DNA of 64,000 nt from positions 203,339 through 267,338 of the forward strand of contig CAJUDH010000002.1 in NCBI GenBank assembly GCA_910584845.1, given 5' to 3'. The notes beneath the pieces were generated by a model. That model did no database searches, had not been told where the DNA came from, and saw nothing but the letters and a program-made list of their open reading frames with translations. This stretch comes from an uncultured Lachnospiraceae bacterium. GTDB taxonomy: Bacteria > Bacillota > Clostridia > Lachnospirales > Lachnospiraceae. This document shows positions 27,001 to 34,129 of the stretch, piece by piece. Made by a program: the position numbers and the translations under genes. Each line of letters begins with the position of its first letter. Position 1 is the first letter of the stretch.

Positions 27001-27994
27001 CCCCGTTAACATCAAAATAGTATAAAGTTATCTTAGTAGCTGATGGATCCATAAATTTGCTAAAGTATTTCGGCCCTACCGGCTTGTCGTCCGTCTGCGG
27101 CACCGTCACCGTATATTCCTGGTTCCCGCTGTAAAGGTACTCTTCCACAGTGTACCGGCCAGCCGGCAGATGTTCCAGTTTATAGGAATCGCCCGCTTTG
27201 ACCAGGACGTCCCTTTTGTACTCCTGTCCGTCCTTTTTTACAATATAGTAATAGGTCTCTGGCCCCCCCAGGCTTCCCGGCGCCATAATGGTCAGCTTCC
27301 CGGAGTTGCCGTTAATATAGACTTCCCCCTTCTGCCCGCCCAAAACCGGGGCTTCCCTGGGGCCAACCAGAATGGAAAACCCGTCGGATTTTAATTCTTC
27401 TATGGTATACTCCCCCCGGTTTAAGTTTTCCAGGGTTTTCTCTTCCCCGGGCCCTATTTTCATGGGGCCGCTATGGTAAATCTCTTTCCCTTGTTTAAAA
27501 TCTCTGCCGACAACCTGGAAATAGGTAGCCGTCTGCGCCTTGCCTGGCCGTTTGATGGATATGCTGCCGTCATCTTTGCTAATGCTTATGGTGGAAACCC
27601 GTCCGGATACATTCATCTGGCTCTCCCGCTGAATGTCCGATACATTCCATTTGATGCCGTCAACCTCAATTTGTTCGCTGTCGGTCAACTCAATTGCCGT
27701 AATCTCCGTGGGGCCGCTAAAATTGACGATTACCTTCCCTTCCCCTTTGATTGTTTTTGTTTTTTCTACCTTTGTCCCCAGCCCGTCCTTGTCACGGGTA
27801 ATACCTTCAATTTTAAACGTATATTCTTTGTTTTTGGCTTCTTCCGGGCTCCCTTGTGCCAGGATCTTCTGAATAACCAAACTATAGGAACCCCGGCCCT
27901 CCTCTGCAAAAATAATCGTCCCTACCGTCAAAATAAACATCAACACCGTCATGGTTATGACAAAGAAACGCTTCCCCCTTTTTTTAACATCCAT
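24059..27994 (-). CDS. LPKTG-anchored multidomain surface protein
   Basis: This 1311-residue wall-anchored protein has an N-terminal signal sequence (FFVITMTVLMFILTVGTIIFA). Its C-terminus carries an LPKTG sortase motif at 1276-1280, a hydrophobic span and a basic tail. The N-terminal two thirds contain several Cna-B/SpaA-like beta modules with YTVEEY- and YTIEEL-type ends. From about residue 675 three MucBP-like repeats begin at about 675, 891 and 1021 (VIHEYYLKD, VIHVYYLRD, VVHEYYYRE); the segments close with EEIIILRYYR-like sequence. A low-complexity linker (ATPGNA/TPSN, about 760-830) separates the first two. A Pro-rich wall-spanning stretch precedes LPKTG. It is a probable adhesin or pilin-like stalk; the ligand is unknown. 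Confidence 0.88.
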   Translation of the reverse strand: MDVKKRGKRFFVITMTVLMFILTVGTIIFAEEGRGSYSLVIQKILAQGSPEEAKNKEYTFKIEGITRDKDGLGTKVEKTKTIKGEGKVIVNFSGPTEITAIELTDSEQIEVDGIKWNVSDIQRESQMNVSGRVSTISISKDDGSISIKRPGKAQTATYFQVVGRDFKQGKEIYHSGPMKIGPGEEKTLENLNRGEYTIEELKSDGFSILVGPREAPVLGGQKGEVYINGNSGKLTIMAPGSLGGPETYYYIVKKDGQEYKRDVLVKAGDSYKLEHLPAGRYTVEEYLYSGNQEYTVTVPQTDDKPVGPKYFSKFMDPSATKITLYYFDVNGDYIDQLKYGPLWKDGKKLPETATYKFRYQVCLPDLSAVSGYVYNTREAKAAKGNTTYRSAYYDNRFIPGPANRFWVGAQATAATVGAKCQISWVEHTYKELPRTYRDLASYPQTVDERGWMTISKPEDTDIAAKEITYYYTVTDANQTPITGFTVTDKEGNPITGNAVTDKDGTTVMLKAGQTVTLNGLAKGTYDVKQTILQDTPADFRIIVEDDEKDTTQKEHYFDIEVFGERSLTVHKPAGNDGGRTYGFIVYQKDQNGNLSSDNSGNITSPVVAQLSLGAGEDSQEIRLLPGKYQIKAIDDEDAGFELAYSDSSTVLINSASSATVTFTNTFAEVQGAYRVIHEYYLKDSNGGYHYEGSSLLNTIYGKLDDEEYDYQTVGLELMHGNHKYRPMARHGYGMVSEETKDKAAAFQLATPGNATPSNSERQDTRQQKASSSNASLSGGQTEKATPGNAASYRKARKPDDEILDGDEVSEDETPDGDEVLEYDISGEGYLFTGRNTGGRDTGILLSDQAEDKDGNGYFYEADESMHHVKMTEDGEEIIIMRYYREEEPVTGSYKVIHVYYLRDKDGDHWEGASGLETLDVGWLTQEKRKKPHTADEVEKDPDPQNFDVDGKKYHYTYDYPVYGKVTQSSNTGAFTGEGNAGEGWRYTPDTKMKAAYATEAGDQIIILRYYRTVDVEGSVKASYNVVHEYYYREKEPESDDSHIGSEEGSRLMAKGGSLVPMRDGRVGDGAAENITGEDSFNGTLTDRIGYVYTFEGITEIENISAPIEQHYTKENVQERNRHAPEGSNQFYTYQYYNVGYGRKEGDGYVSIRDKQWAAALESGEEIIILRYIREEVPTEPTKPNKPGGSGGSGNDPGPTPKPTPPSPTPGPVTEEPSNPEPDMPQLPDPNDPASPEQVTIVENGVPQTYLKVWNPETQEFVYMLENEIPLAWMNQLPKTGDGSRPLLWMVLAAISLGGMFALGHVRLRKKG

Positions 27995-28186
27995 CCCTTT
28001 TCTCCCCTTTCTTTTTGGTCCATGTTCCTTTTATCTGCCATAGCTGTACAGGCAGGCTGCCAGTGCCTATATGATTGCATTCCTTCTCTATAAAATATTG
28101 GGATTTTGTCTTTGATACCTTCAAGATGGTTCCACGTCCTGCCAATTATGATATAAAAAGAAAAAAAACCAATTTTTATGATTATA

Positions 28187-28215
28187 AATATAACATATTT
28201 TTCCTGTATTTACAA
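28187..28215 (-). promoter_or_regulatory. candidate promoter of the surface protein gene
   Basis: TTGTAA (28210-28215), a 17-bp spacer and TATATT (28187-28192) lie on the minus strand, about 190 bp before the start codon. The intervening leader is AT-rich and shows no gene. Confidence 0.4.
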
Positions 28216-28298
28216 TATGCCTTTCCCACAAAAATCATCGCGCCCAACTGCCAGAACCCCCTTTTCACGCCTGCCGGGGCAGGCGGAAGCCTGGCTAT

Positions 28299-28366
28299 AA
28301 AACCGCAAGGCGCAAAAACAGCCGCCCGGTCCATACCGGGCGGCTGTTTTTGCGCCTTGCGGTTTT
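28299..28366 (-). terminator. long perfect hairpin ending the sigma/anti-sigma operon
   Basis: Two perfectly complementary 31-base arms (28299-28329 and 28336-28366) enclose a 6-base loop. The outer ends are AAAA/TTTT. The arm overlaps the last bases of the RsgI-like stop codon, so termination follows translation at once. This is longer than a typical intrinsic terminator stem. Confidence 0.8.
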
Positions 28367-29876
28367 AACCCTCGCAGGAAGCCTCTGCCGATGTCTCCTG
28401 CTGTTCGGCCTCTTCCTGCTTTTCTGTCTGCTGTTCCTCCGGCAGCCCGGCTGCCTCTTCTTCCGTTTGATCCCAAGGGACGGATTCCTGCCCTTCCTCC
28501 TTGGCTTCGGAAGAGGAAGGGGCCTCTTCTTCCCCTTCGCCCTCATCTTCCTCTTCGTCCGGGCCGGAGGTGGTATCCTCTTCAACCTCCTGTGCAATCT
28601 CAGGTTTCTCAAAATACCCCTTCACCGCAACAGACGTATCGGAACCTGCCGGGGCAAGGCCGCCTAACACAAAGGTGTAGCCTTTCCCCCCTTCCAGCCC
28701 ACTCACTTCAATTGAACATTCCTTTTTGGAAGCCTCTGCAACCATGGCTGCATAGGAATTGCCTTCTTCGTCCCGCACAACCACCGACGGCTTTTTCCAA
28801 TTAACCCGTGTCAGGAAATACACATAAACCATGCCGTCCTCATAATCCACATAATCAATTTCAACCGGGCCGCCTTCCTCCTCCTTTTCCTCCGTAGCCA
28901 CAGCCTGGGTGGTGGGGGCTTGCGTCTCTTTGGAAGTCGTTTCCGCTACCGTCTCCGTCTCCGTCGGCGTCTCTTCCTGGGTGGCAGGAGGCGGTTGCGT
29001 ACCACTGGCGCTTTCCGGCTCTGTCTGGCTGGGGCGGGTGGCCTCTTCTGTGGAAGCTTCCGTTGCCCGGTCCGCCAGCTCCCCCAGTTCATAGGAGTCT
29101 TCCGCGATTTTTTTTGCGATTTCCTCCATAGTCATGGATGACAGCTCTTCCATGTCTTCCATGTCCAAATTGTTGTTCTGGTCGATCAATTCTTTCAGAA
29201 AATAAGCTTTGCCGTAAGAAATGCCGAACCGCTGGGCAAGGGCCTTCCTCTCTTCGTCCTCGATTACCTGCTGGTCGTAGACGACCGCCTCCACCTGGTT
29301 TTCCCGCAAGGTCTGTTCAATGTCGCCCACTACGCTGGCCCTTAATTCTTTTGCCTTGCGCACACTGTCATTGCTGACGGTCACCAGGATGGCATTATCC
29401 AAATGGTCCAGGTACCCGTGGGTCACCATGGAACCTACCACTGCATTGACCGCCACATTTAAATCCACGCCCTTTAAATCCATCCCTTCGATTATGGCCT
29501 GGGCTTCTGTGTTGAGCCCGCGGGCTTCCAGCACCCGTTCCTTCCGGTTAATGGAAAGCTCCACACTGGGGTTTACGTCAATGCCGATAACCGATTCGAC
29601 CCGGCCGTTTTCCCAATGGTAGCGGAAACCGCCGCCGCCCATTAACGCCAGGCACACACAGGCTGCGGCTGCCAAGGTAAAACGCCGCATACGCCGCTGC
29701 AGGCGCAACAGGGCCTGATGCCCCAAATCCGGCCCTAAAACCGCATCCTGAGGGGTGGAAAGGTCTATCTGGTCCATGATATCAGGAGTAAGCGCATCCA
29801 CGGCTGACTTTAAATGCTGCTCAAGCTGCTGCCTGTTCCATTGTCCGGCGCCCGTGCTTTGCTTCATTTGGCTCAC
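28365..29876 (-). CDS. RsgI-like membrane anti-sigma factor
   Basis: This 503-residue protein has an N-terminal cytoplasmic part, one membrane segment at about residues 67-82 (FTLAAAACVCLALMGGGG) and then an RsgI-like extracellular middle domain. That domain starts VIGIDVNPSVELSINRKERV and continues to about residue 270. A Thr/Ser/Glu-rich linker follows, then a small beta domain (about 330-410) and a very acidic Glu-rich tail. Its start overlaps the sigma factor stop (ATGA), the usual arrangement for a sigma and its anti-sigma. It probably holds the sigma factor inactive until an envelope or extracellular signal arrives. Confidence 0.85.
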   Translation of the reverse strand: MSQMKQSTGAGQWNRQQLEQHLKSAVDALTPDIMDQIDLSTPQDAVLGPDLGHQALLRLQRRMRRFTLAAAACVCLALMGGGGFRYHWENGRVESVIGIDVNPSVELSINRKERVLEARGLNTEAQAIIEGMDLKGVDLNVAVNAVVGSMVTHGYLDHLDNAILVTVSNDSVRKAKELRASVVGDIEQTLRENQVEAVVYDQQVIEDEERKALAQRFGISYGKAYFLKELIDQNNNLDMEDMEELSSMTMEEIAKKIAEDSYELGELADRATEASTEEATRPSQTEPESASGTQPPPATQEETPTETETVAETTSKETQAPTTQAVATEEKEEEGGPVEIDYVDYEDGMVYVYFLTRVNWKKPSVVVRDEEGNSYAAMVAEASKKECSIEVSGLEGGKGYTFVLGGLAPAGSDTSVAVKGYFEKPEIAQEVEEDTTSGPDEEEDEGEGEEEAPSSSEAKEEGQESVPWDQTEEEAAGLPEEQQTEKQEEAEQQETSAEASCEG

Positions 29877-30400
29877 TCCTCTCTCAAATATTGTTTTAGC
29901 TTTTTCATGGCCCGGTTGTATTTGGACAAAACCGTGGCCAAGGGCATCTGCAAGTCCGCCGCAATTTCCCGGTGTTTCAGCCCTGCCGATGCATGGAGCA
30001 ACACGATCTGGCGCTCATCCTCTTTTAAGATGTCCAGGGCGGCTTTCAGCACCATAGCGTCCGCTAAGTTCTCCAACGGAAGGCAGACTTCCCCCGCCTC
30101 CTCCCCGTTCAAGTCTTCCAGCCCTACGTCCGCCTGCCTTTTCTGTTCCCGGAATTTCATATAGCACAGGTTCCGGGCAATGGTGAACATCCATGCCAGG
30201 GGCTTCCCCTGGGACTGGTAAGCAGCGGCGCTGGTCCATACTTTCAAATATGTTTCCTGCATCACTTCTTCTGCATCCTGGGGATTCTTAAGGATAGACA
30301 ATATAAAGCTGTAAACGGTTCGGTCCGTGCTCTGGTAGAGCTGCTGAAAAGCTTCCGCATCCCCCATGCCAACCTGCCTTAAAAGTTGTTCGTCGCTCAA
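29873..30400 (-). CDS. ECF-type RNA polymerase sigma factor
   Basis: This 175-residue sigma-70 family protein has region 2 (YSFILSILKNPQDAEEVMQE and WMFTIARNLCYMKFR) and region 4 (ILKEDERQIVLLHASAGL to LATVLSKYNRAMKKL). It lacks region 1 and 3, as in ECF factors. The downstream gene, overlapping by 4 bp, encodes its probable anti-sigma. It likely controls envelope genes. Its own promoter should lie in the 180-bp gap upstream, but its consensus was not resolved by eye. Confidence 0.92.
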   Translation of the reverse strand: MSDEQLLRQVGMGDAEAFQQLYQSTDRTVYSFILSILKNPQDAEEVMQETYLKVWTSAAAYQSQGKPLAWMFTIARNLCYMKFREQKRQADVGLEDLNGEEAGEVCLPLENLADAMVLKAALDILKEDERQIVLLHASAGLKHREIAADLQMPLATVLSKYNRAMKKLKQYLREE

Positions 30401-30579
30401 TCGAATTCCCTTTCTGATAGTTTAATGCAACAAACCGGATTCTTATTGCACCATCTGGTAAATTTTTAAATCCACATTTTTCCATACCGGCCTGCCTTAC
30501 AGGTGTCCAAAATATCTTTTCTCTGTTTTGGCCGCCCCATGGCCTAAGGGCATCTATGGCCGTTAAAAGGCCGTGGAAT

Positions 30580-31758
30580 TTAGTTTTCCACACAATATGT
30601 GCATTCTGTCGTAATTTCACAGCAAAACTGCCCGCCCTGTTCTTTTAGTTTCTGGCAAACCTGTTGTTTTAATGCATCCTGCATGGTTTCCGTATATTCC
30701 CTGGGCACCACCAGGTCAAAAAACAGTTTTGTTTCCGCCCTGTCCTCCACCACCCGAAAATCATGGAGGGTTAGCCTGCCGTCCAATTTTTTGATGATTT
30801 CTTGCGCCATCTGCCGCAATTGCAACAGGCGCCGGTTTTCCACTTCTACCGGGTCCACATGGATCACCAGGAAAATCCCCAAAGCCTTGGCCGCATCCCG
30901 TTCGATCTGGTCTACAATCTTGTGGGCAGCTTCCATCCCCATGTCATTCGGCACTTCGGCATGGATTGACGCCATACTGCGGTTGGGGCCGTAATTGTGT
31001 ACAATCAGGTCATGGCTGCCCACGACCCCCTCATACCGGTTTACAAAATCGCTGACCTGCCGGTAAACTTCCGGGTCGATAGGCGCCCCGATCAACGGCT
31101 CCAGGGTATCCTTGGCTATGCTGACACCGGCGGCCATCACCAATGCCGAAACCGCAAGCCCTACCAGCCCGTCCACATTGGCCCCCCATACCCCAAACAC
31201 CACGATAGACAGGACCGTTGCCGAAGTGGCCGCCACATCGCCTAAAGAATCTGCCGCCGTAGCCGCCATCACGGAAGAATGGATCCGCTTCCCCAGCTTC
31301 CGGTTAAACAAAGCCAGCCACAATTTCACCGCCACAGAACCGGCTAAAACCCCCAGGGAGGCCAGGCTAAAAGACAACTCCTCCGGATGCAGGATTTTCC
31401 CCACCGACGTCTTAAAAAGGGAAAAACCCACCTGGATCACAATAAAAGCCACAATAAACGCAGCAATATACTCAATCCGCCCATGGCCAAAAGGGTGCCC
31501 CTCGTCCGCCGGTTTTTGGGCCATCTTCACCCCGGCAAAGCCAACAACGGAAGATACGGCATCCGACAGGTTGTTAAAGGCGTCCGCCATGACAGAAATG
31601 CTGTGGACCGCCACCCCCACTGCCACCTTCGCCATAAACAAAATAAGGTTGCAGCAAATCCCCACAATACCGGTCAGCATGCCATATGCCGCACGCACGT
31701 CCGGATCCTGGACCTGCCCATAATTTTTCACAAACTTCCTGACTAAAAACTCGGTCAT
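30580..31758 (-). CDS. cation diffusion facilitator family transporter
   Basis: This 392-residue divalent metal:proton antiporter has about six membrane segments. The metal-site motifs HSISVMADAFNNLSDAVSS and, later, SSVMAATAADSLGDV carry the Asp/His residues of the transport site. A long C-terminal cytoplasmic region (from about residue 215) includes HDLIVHNYGPNRSMASIHAEV, the usual CDF regulatory fold, extended by about 80 residues beyond the common length. It lies 18 bp downstream of purine nucleoside phosphorylase. Zn, Mn, Fe or Co could be the substrate. Confidence 0.92.
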   Translation of the reverse strand: MTEFLVRKFVKNYGQVQDPDVRAAYGMLTGIVGICCNLILFMAKVAVGVAVHSISVMADAFNNLSDAVSSVVGFAGVKMAQKPADEGHPFGHGRIEYIAAFIVAFIVIQVGFSLFKTSVGKILHPEELSFSLASLGVLAGSVAVKLWLALFNRKLGKRIHSSVMAATAADSLGDVAATSATVLSIVVFGVWGANVDGLVGLAVSALVMAAGVSIAKDTLEPLIGAPIDPEVYRQVSDFVNRYEGVVGSHDLIVHNYGPNRSMASIHAEVPNDMGMEAAHKIVDQIERDAAKALGIFLVIHVDPVEVENRRLLQLRQMAQEIIKKLDGRLTLHDFRVVEDRAETKLFFDLVVPREYTETMQDALKQQVCQKLKEQGGQFCCEITTECTYCVEN

Positions 31759-31776
31759 AGGCTCCTCTTGACTTTT

Positions 31777-32601
31777 TTATGCCATCTGCCCGATGGCCTC
31801 GGTAATCAGCTGCTTAAACTGGGGGGCTACCCGGTCCGCTGTTTCTTTCACCTCTTCATGGCTTAAGGGCTGGTCTGTCATCCCACACGCCATATTGGAA
31901 ATACAGGAAACGCCGCATATGCGCATCCCCATATGGTTAGCCGCAACAGCCTCGCAGGCCGTGCTCATGCCCACGGCATCCGCGCCCAAGATCCGGCACA
32001 TTTTCACTTCGCTTGGCGATTCAAAATTAGGCCCCCCAAGCTGCAAGTAGGTGCCTTCCTGCAGCACGATCCCAAGCCCCCGGGCCGTATCGCGCAGCAT
32101 CTGGCATAATTCCTTGTCATAAATCTGGCTCATATCCGGAAAGCGTTGGCCCAGCCCTTCTATATTGGGGCCGATCAGGGGTGAGGGGACGAAACTGGAA
32201 ATCTGGTCTGTAATCATCATAAAATCCCCTGCCTTAAAATGATAGTTTACCCCTCCGGCAGCATTGGTCAAAAATAGGTATTTTGCACCCATCATCTTCA
32301 TAAGCCGGATGGGGAGCACCACTTCTTCCATGGAATAGCCTTCATAATAATGGACCCGCCCCTGCATAACCACCACCGGCACGCCTTTTACAAACCCAAA
32401 TACAAACCGTCCTTTATGGCCGCTCACGGTAGACACGGGAAACCCCTGGATCTGGCCATAGTCCAACGTCGCCTCAATTTTTATCCCCTCCGCGTAGTCC
32501 CCCAATCCGGACCCCAGCACCAGTGCGGCCCTGGGCTGAAAGTCTATCTTCTTTTTAAAACTTTCATAAGCAATGGTTAAACGTTTGTAAGCTTTTGTCA
32601 T
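31777..32601 (-). CDS. purine-nucleoside phosphorylase
   Basis: This 274-residue trimeric-type PNP cleaves inosine and guanosine with phosphate to base plus ribose-1-phosphate. Phosphate- and substrate-site motifs are visible: VLGSGLGDYA, VSGHKGRFVFG, FLTNAAGGVN and GADAVGMSTACE. The start at 32601 follows GGAGGGAG; an in-frame ATG 16 codons earlier is less likely. It acts in the cytosol in purine salvage and shares an operon with the CDF transporter. Confidence 0.95.
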   Translation of the reverse strand: MTKAYKRLTIAYESFKKKIDFQPRAALVLGSGLGDYAEGIKIEATLDYGQIQGFPVSTVSGHKGRFVFGFVKGVPVVVMQGRVHYYEGYSMEEVVLPIRLMKMMGAKYLFLTNAAGGVNYHFKAGDFMMITDQISSFVPSPLIGPNIEGLGQRFPDMSQIYDKELCQMLRDTARGLGIVLQEGTYLQLGGPNFESPSEVKMCRILGADAVGMSTACEAVAANHMGMRICGVSCISNMACGMTDQPLSHEEVKETADRVAPQFKQLITEAIGQMA

Positions 32602-32794
32602 GGCTGCTCCCTCCTCGCTTTTATTGTATGTTTGTGCCTCTGGTTCCATTAGGCGGCCGCCGGCCTAATCAGGGCCCGCATTTTCCAATATAGGGATTAT
32701 GCCACAAAAATATATCCGGCATACGCTTTCCTGCCGGCCTTCCCTATTCCGGCAGCCTTTCGCCCGCCTCTTGGGTTTTCGCCTATTTGCATTT

Positions 32795-32823
32795 ATTATA
32801 TAGCATCGCGGCCCCATTCGCAA
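32795..32823 (-). promoter_or_regulatory. promoter of the PNP-CDF operon
   Basis: TTGCGA (32818-32823), a 17-bp spacer and TATAAT (32795-32800) lie on the minus strand, about 190 bp before PNP. The leader between holds a short imperfect palindrome at 32649-32669. No gene is supported in the 450-bp gap. Confidence 0.6.
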
Positions 32824-32949
32824 CCTATTGCCGTTTGTTCCTTGGTTAGCCGTAAAAGCCGGCTTTTCAAACGCGGATGCAAATCCACTTTTTGCTTTGG
32901 CCGAATGCCCGTGAAGGTGCAGCGGCATCCTTGCCTGCACAAATAAAAC

Positions 32950-32978
32950 AAATGGCCAACTTACACCGTTGGCCATTT
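32950..32978 (-). terminator. terminator of the AfuABC-like operon
   Basis: Perfect 11-bp arms (AAATGGCCAAC, GTTGGCCATTT) enclose a 7-base loop, and the minus strand continues with GTTTTATTTG. It lies 75 bp past the ATPase stop. Confidence 0.8.
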
Positions 32979-33052
32979 GCCATAGAACCTCCCCCCGAAC
33001 GCTGCCTGTCCGGCCGCGCGCCAATGCCTTTTTTGCCCCTTTTGAAATGGCG

Positions 33053-34129
33053 CTACAAAATATATACGCCCCTGGAATCAAAATCCAAATAAGCCGTTTC
33101 CCCTGCCTGGTAAATCCTGCGGTTAACCGGGTTATAGTCGGTAATCTGGATCTCCATATCGCCTACCGCCACCTGGTAATACTGGTAGGCGCCCATAAAG
33201 GTAGAAAGCATCACCGTTGCCTCCAGGTATCCTTGTTCCGCCAGCGACGCCGCCTCCGGGCGGATCACCAGGGCTGCCTTGCTTCCTGCCTTAGCGCCGC
33301 AATAATTATTGACCTCCAAGGTTTCCCCTGCCACCTGGATCCTGGCCTTGTCCCCTTCTGCCGACAATACCTGGGCTTCCAAAAAATTGGCTTCCCCAAT
33401 GAAATCCGCTACAAACCGGGAATTGGGATGATAGTAGATTTCCCTGGGCGTGCCGATCTGTTCTACCTTCCCTTTGCTCATAATGATAATTTTGTCAGAA
33501 ATACTCATGGCCTCCGACTGGTCGTGGGTCACGTAAATGGCGGTAATCCCTACCTTCTGCTGGATCTTGCGGATCTCCGTGCGCATGGAAACCCGAAGTT
33601 TTGCGTCCAGGTTGCTCAAAGGTTCGTCAAACAGCAGCACCCCTGGCTCCAGGACCAACGCCCGGGCCAGGGCCACCCGCTGCTGCTGCCCCCCGGACAG
33701 CTGGTTGGTCATCCGGGATTCCATGCCTTCCATTTCCACCAGTTTTAAAATATCCATGACGCGCTGGCGGATTTCCTCTTTGGGCAGTTTCCGGATTTTC
33801 AGCCCATAGGCTACATTGTCAAACACATTATAATGGGGGAGCAAAGCGTAACTTTGAAACACCATGGCCGTGTCCCGTTTGTTGGGGGTCAGGTGGTTGA
33901 TCGCCTCGTCACCCAGATAAATCTCCCCTTCGTCTGGGCTCTCAAACCCGGCAACCATCCGCAGCGTGGTAGTCTTCCCACAGCCGGACGGCCCCAGCAA
34001 AGTCACAAAAGTCCCCGCTTCTATATTCAGGGTCGTGTCCTGTACCGCATAGAATTCTTTTCCCGTTTTAGGGTCTTTGTAAATTTTCGAAATATGCTCC
34101 AGCCGAACGCCTTTTTTCTGTTTTTCCAT
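33053..34129 (-). CDS. ABC transporter ATPase, FbpC/AfuC/PotA-like
   Basis: This 358-residue ATPase powers the importer encoded just upstream. It has Walker A GPSGCGKTT, signature LSGGQQQR, Walker B LLFDEPLSNLD, the H-loop in YVTHDQSEA and a C-terminal TOBE regulatory domain from about residue 240. Its ATG is flush against the permease stop with no gap, so the two are coupled. Automatic annotation would call it ferric or spermidine transport. The RpiR neighbours suggest a sugar-phosphate cargo instead (inference). Confidence 0.92.
   Translation of the reverse strand: MEKQKKGVRLEHISKIYKDPKTGKEFYAVQDTTLNIEAGTFVTLLGPSGCGKTTTLRMVAGFESPDEGEIYLGDEAINHLTPNKRDTAMVFQSYALLPHYNVFDNVAYGLKIRKLPKEEIRQRVMDILKLVEMEGMESRMTNQLSGGQQQRVALARALVLEPGVLLFDEPLSNLDAKLRVSMRTEIRKIQQKVGITAIYVTHDQSEAMSISDKIIIMSKGKVEQIGTPREIYYHPNSRFVADFIGEANFLEAQVLSAEGDKARIQVAGETLEVNNYCGAKAGSKAALVIRPEAASLAEQGYLEATVMLSTFMGAYQYYQVAVGDMEIQITDYNPVNRRIYQAGETAYLDFDSRGVYIL

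Noticed and set aside
32665..33081. 138-residue minus-strand open frame between PNP and the importer operon
   Set aside because: It crosses the AfuABC-like operon terminator and the PNP promoter and has no family match.
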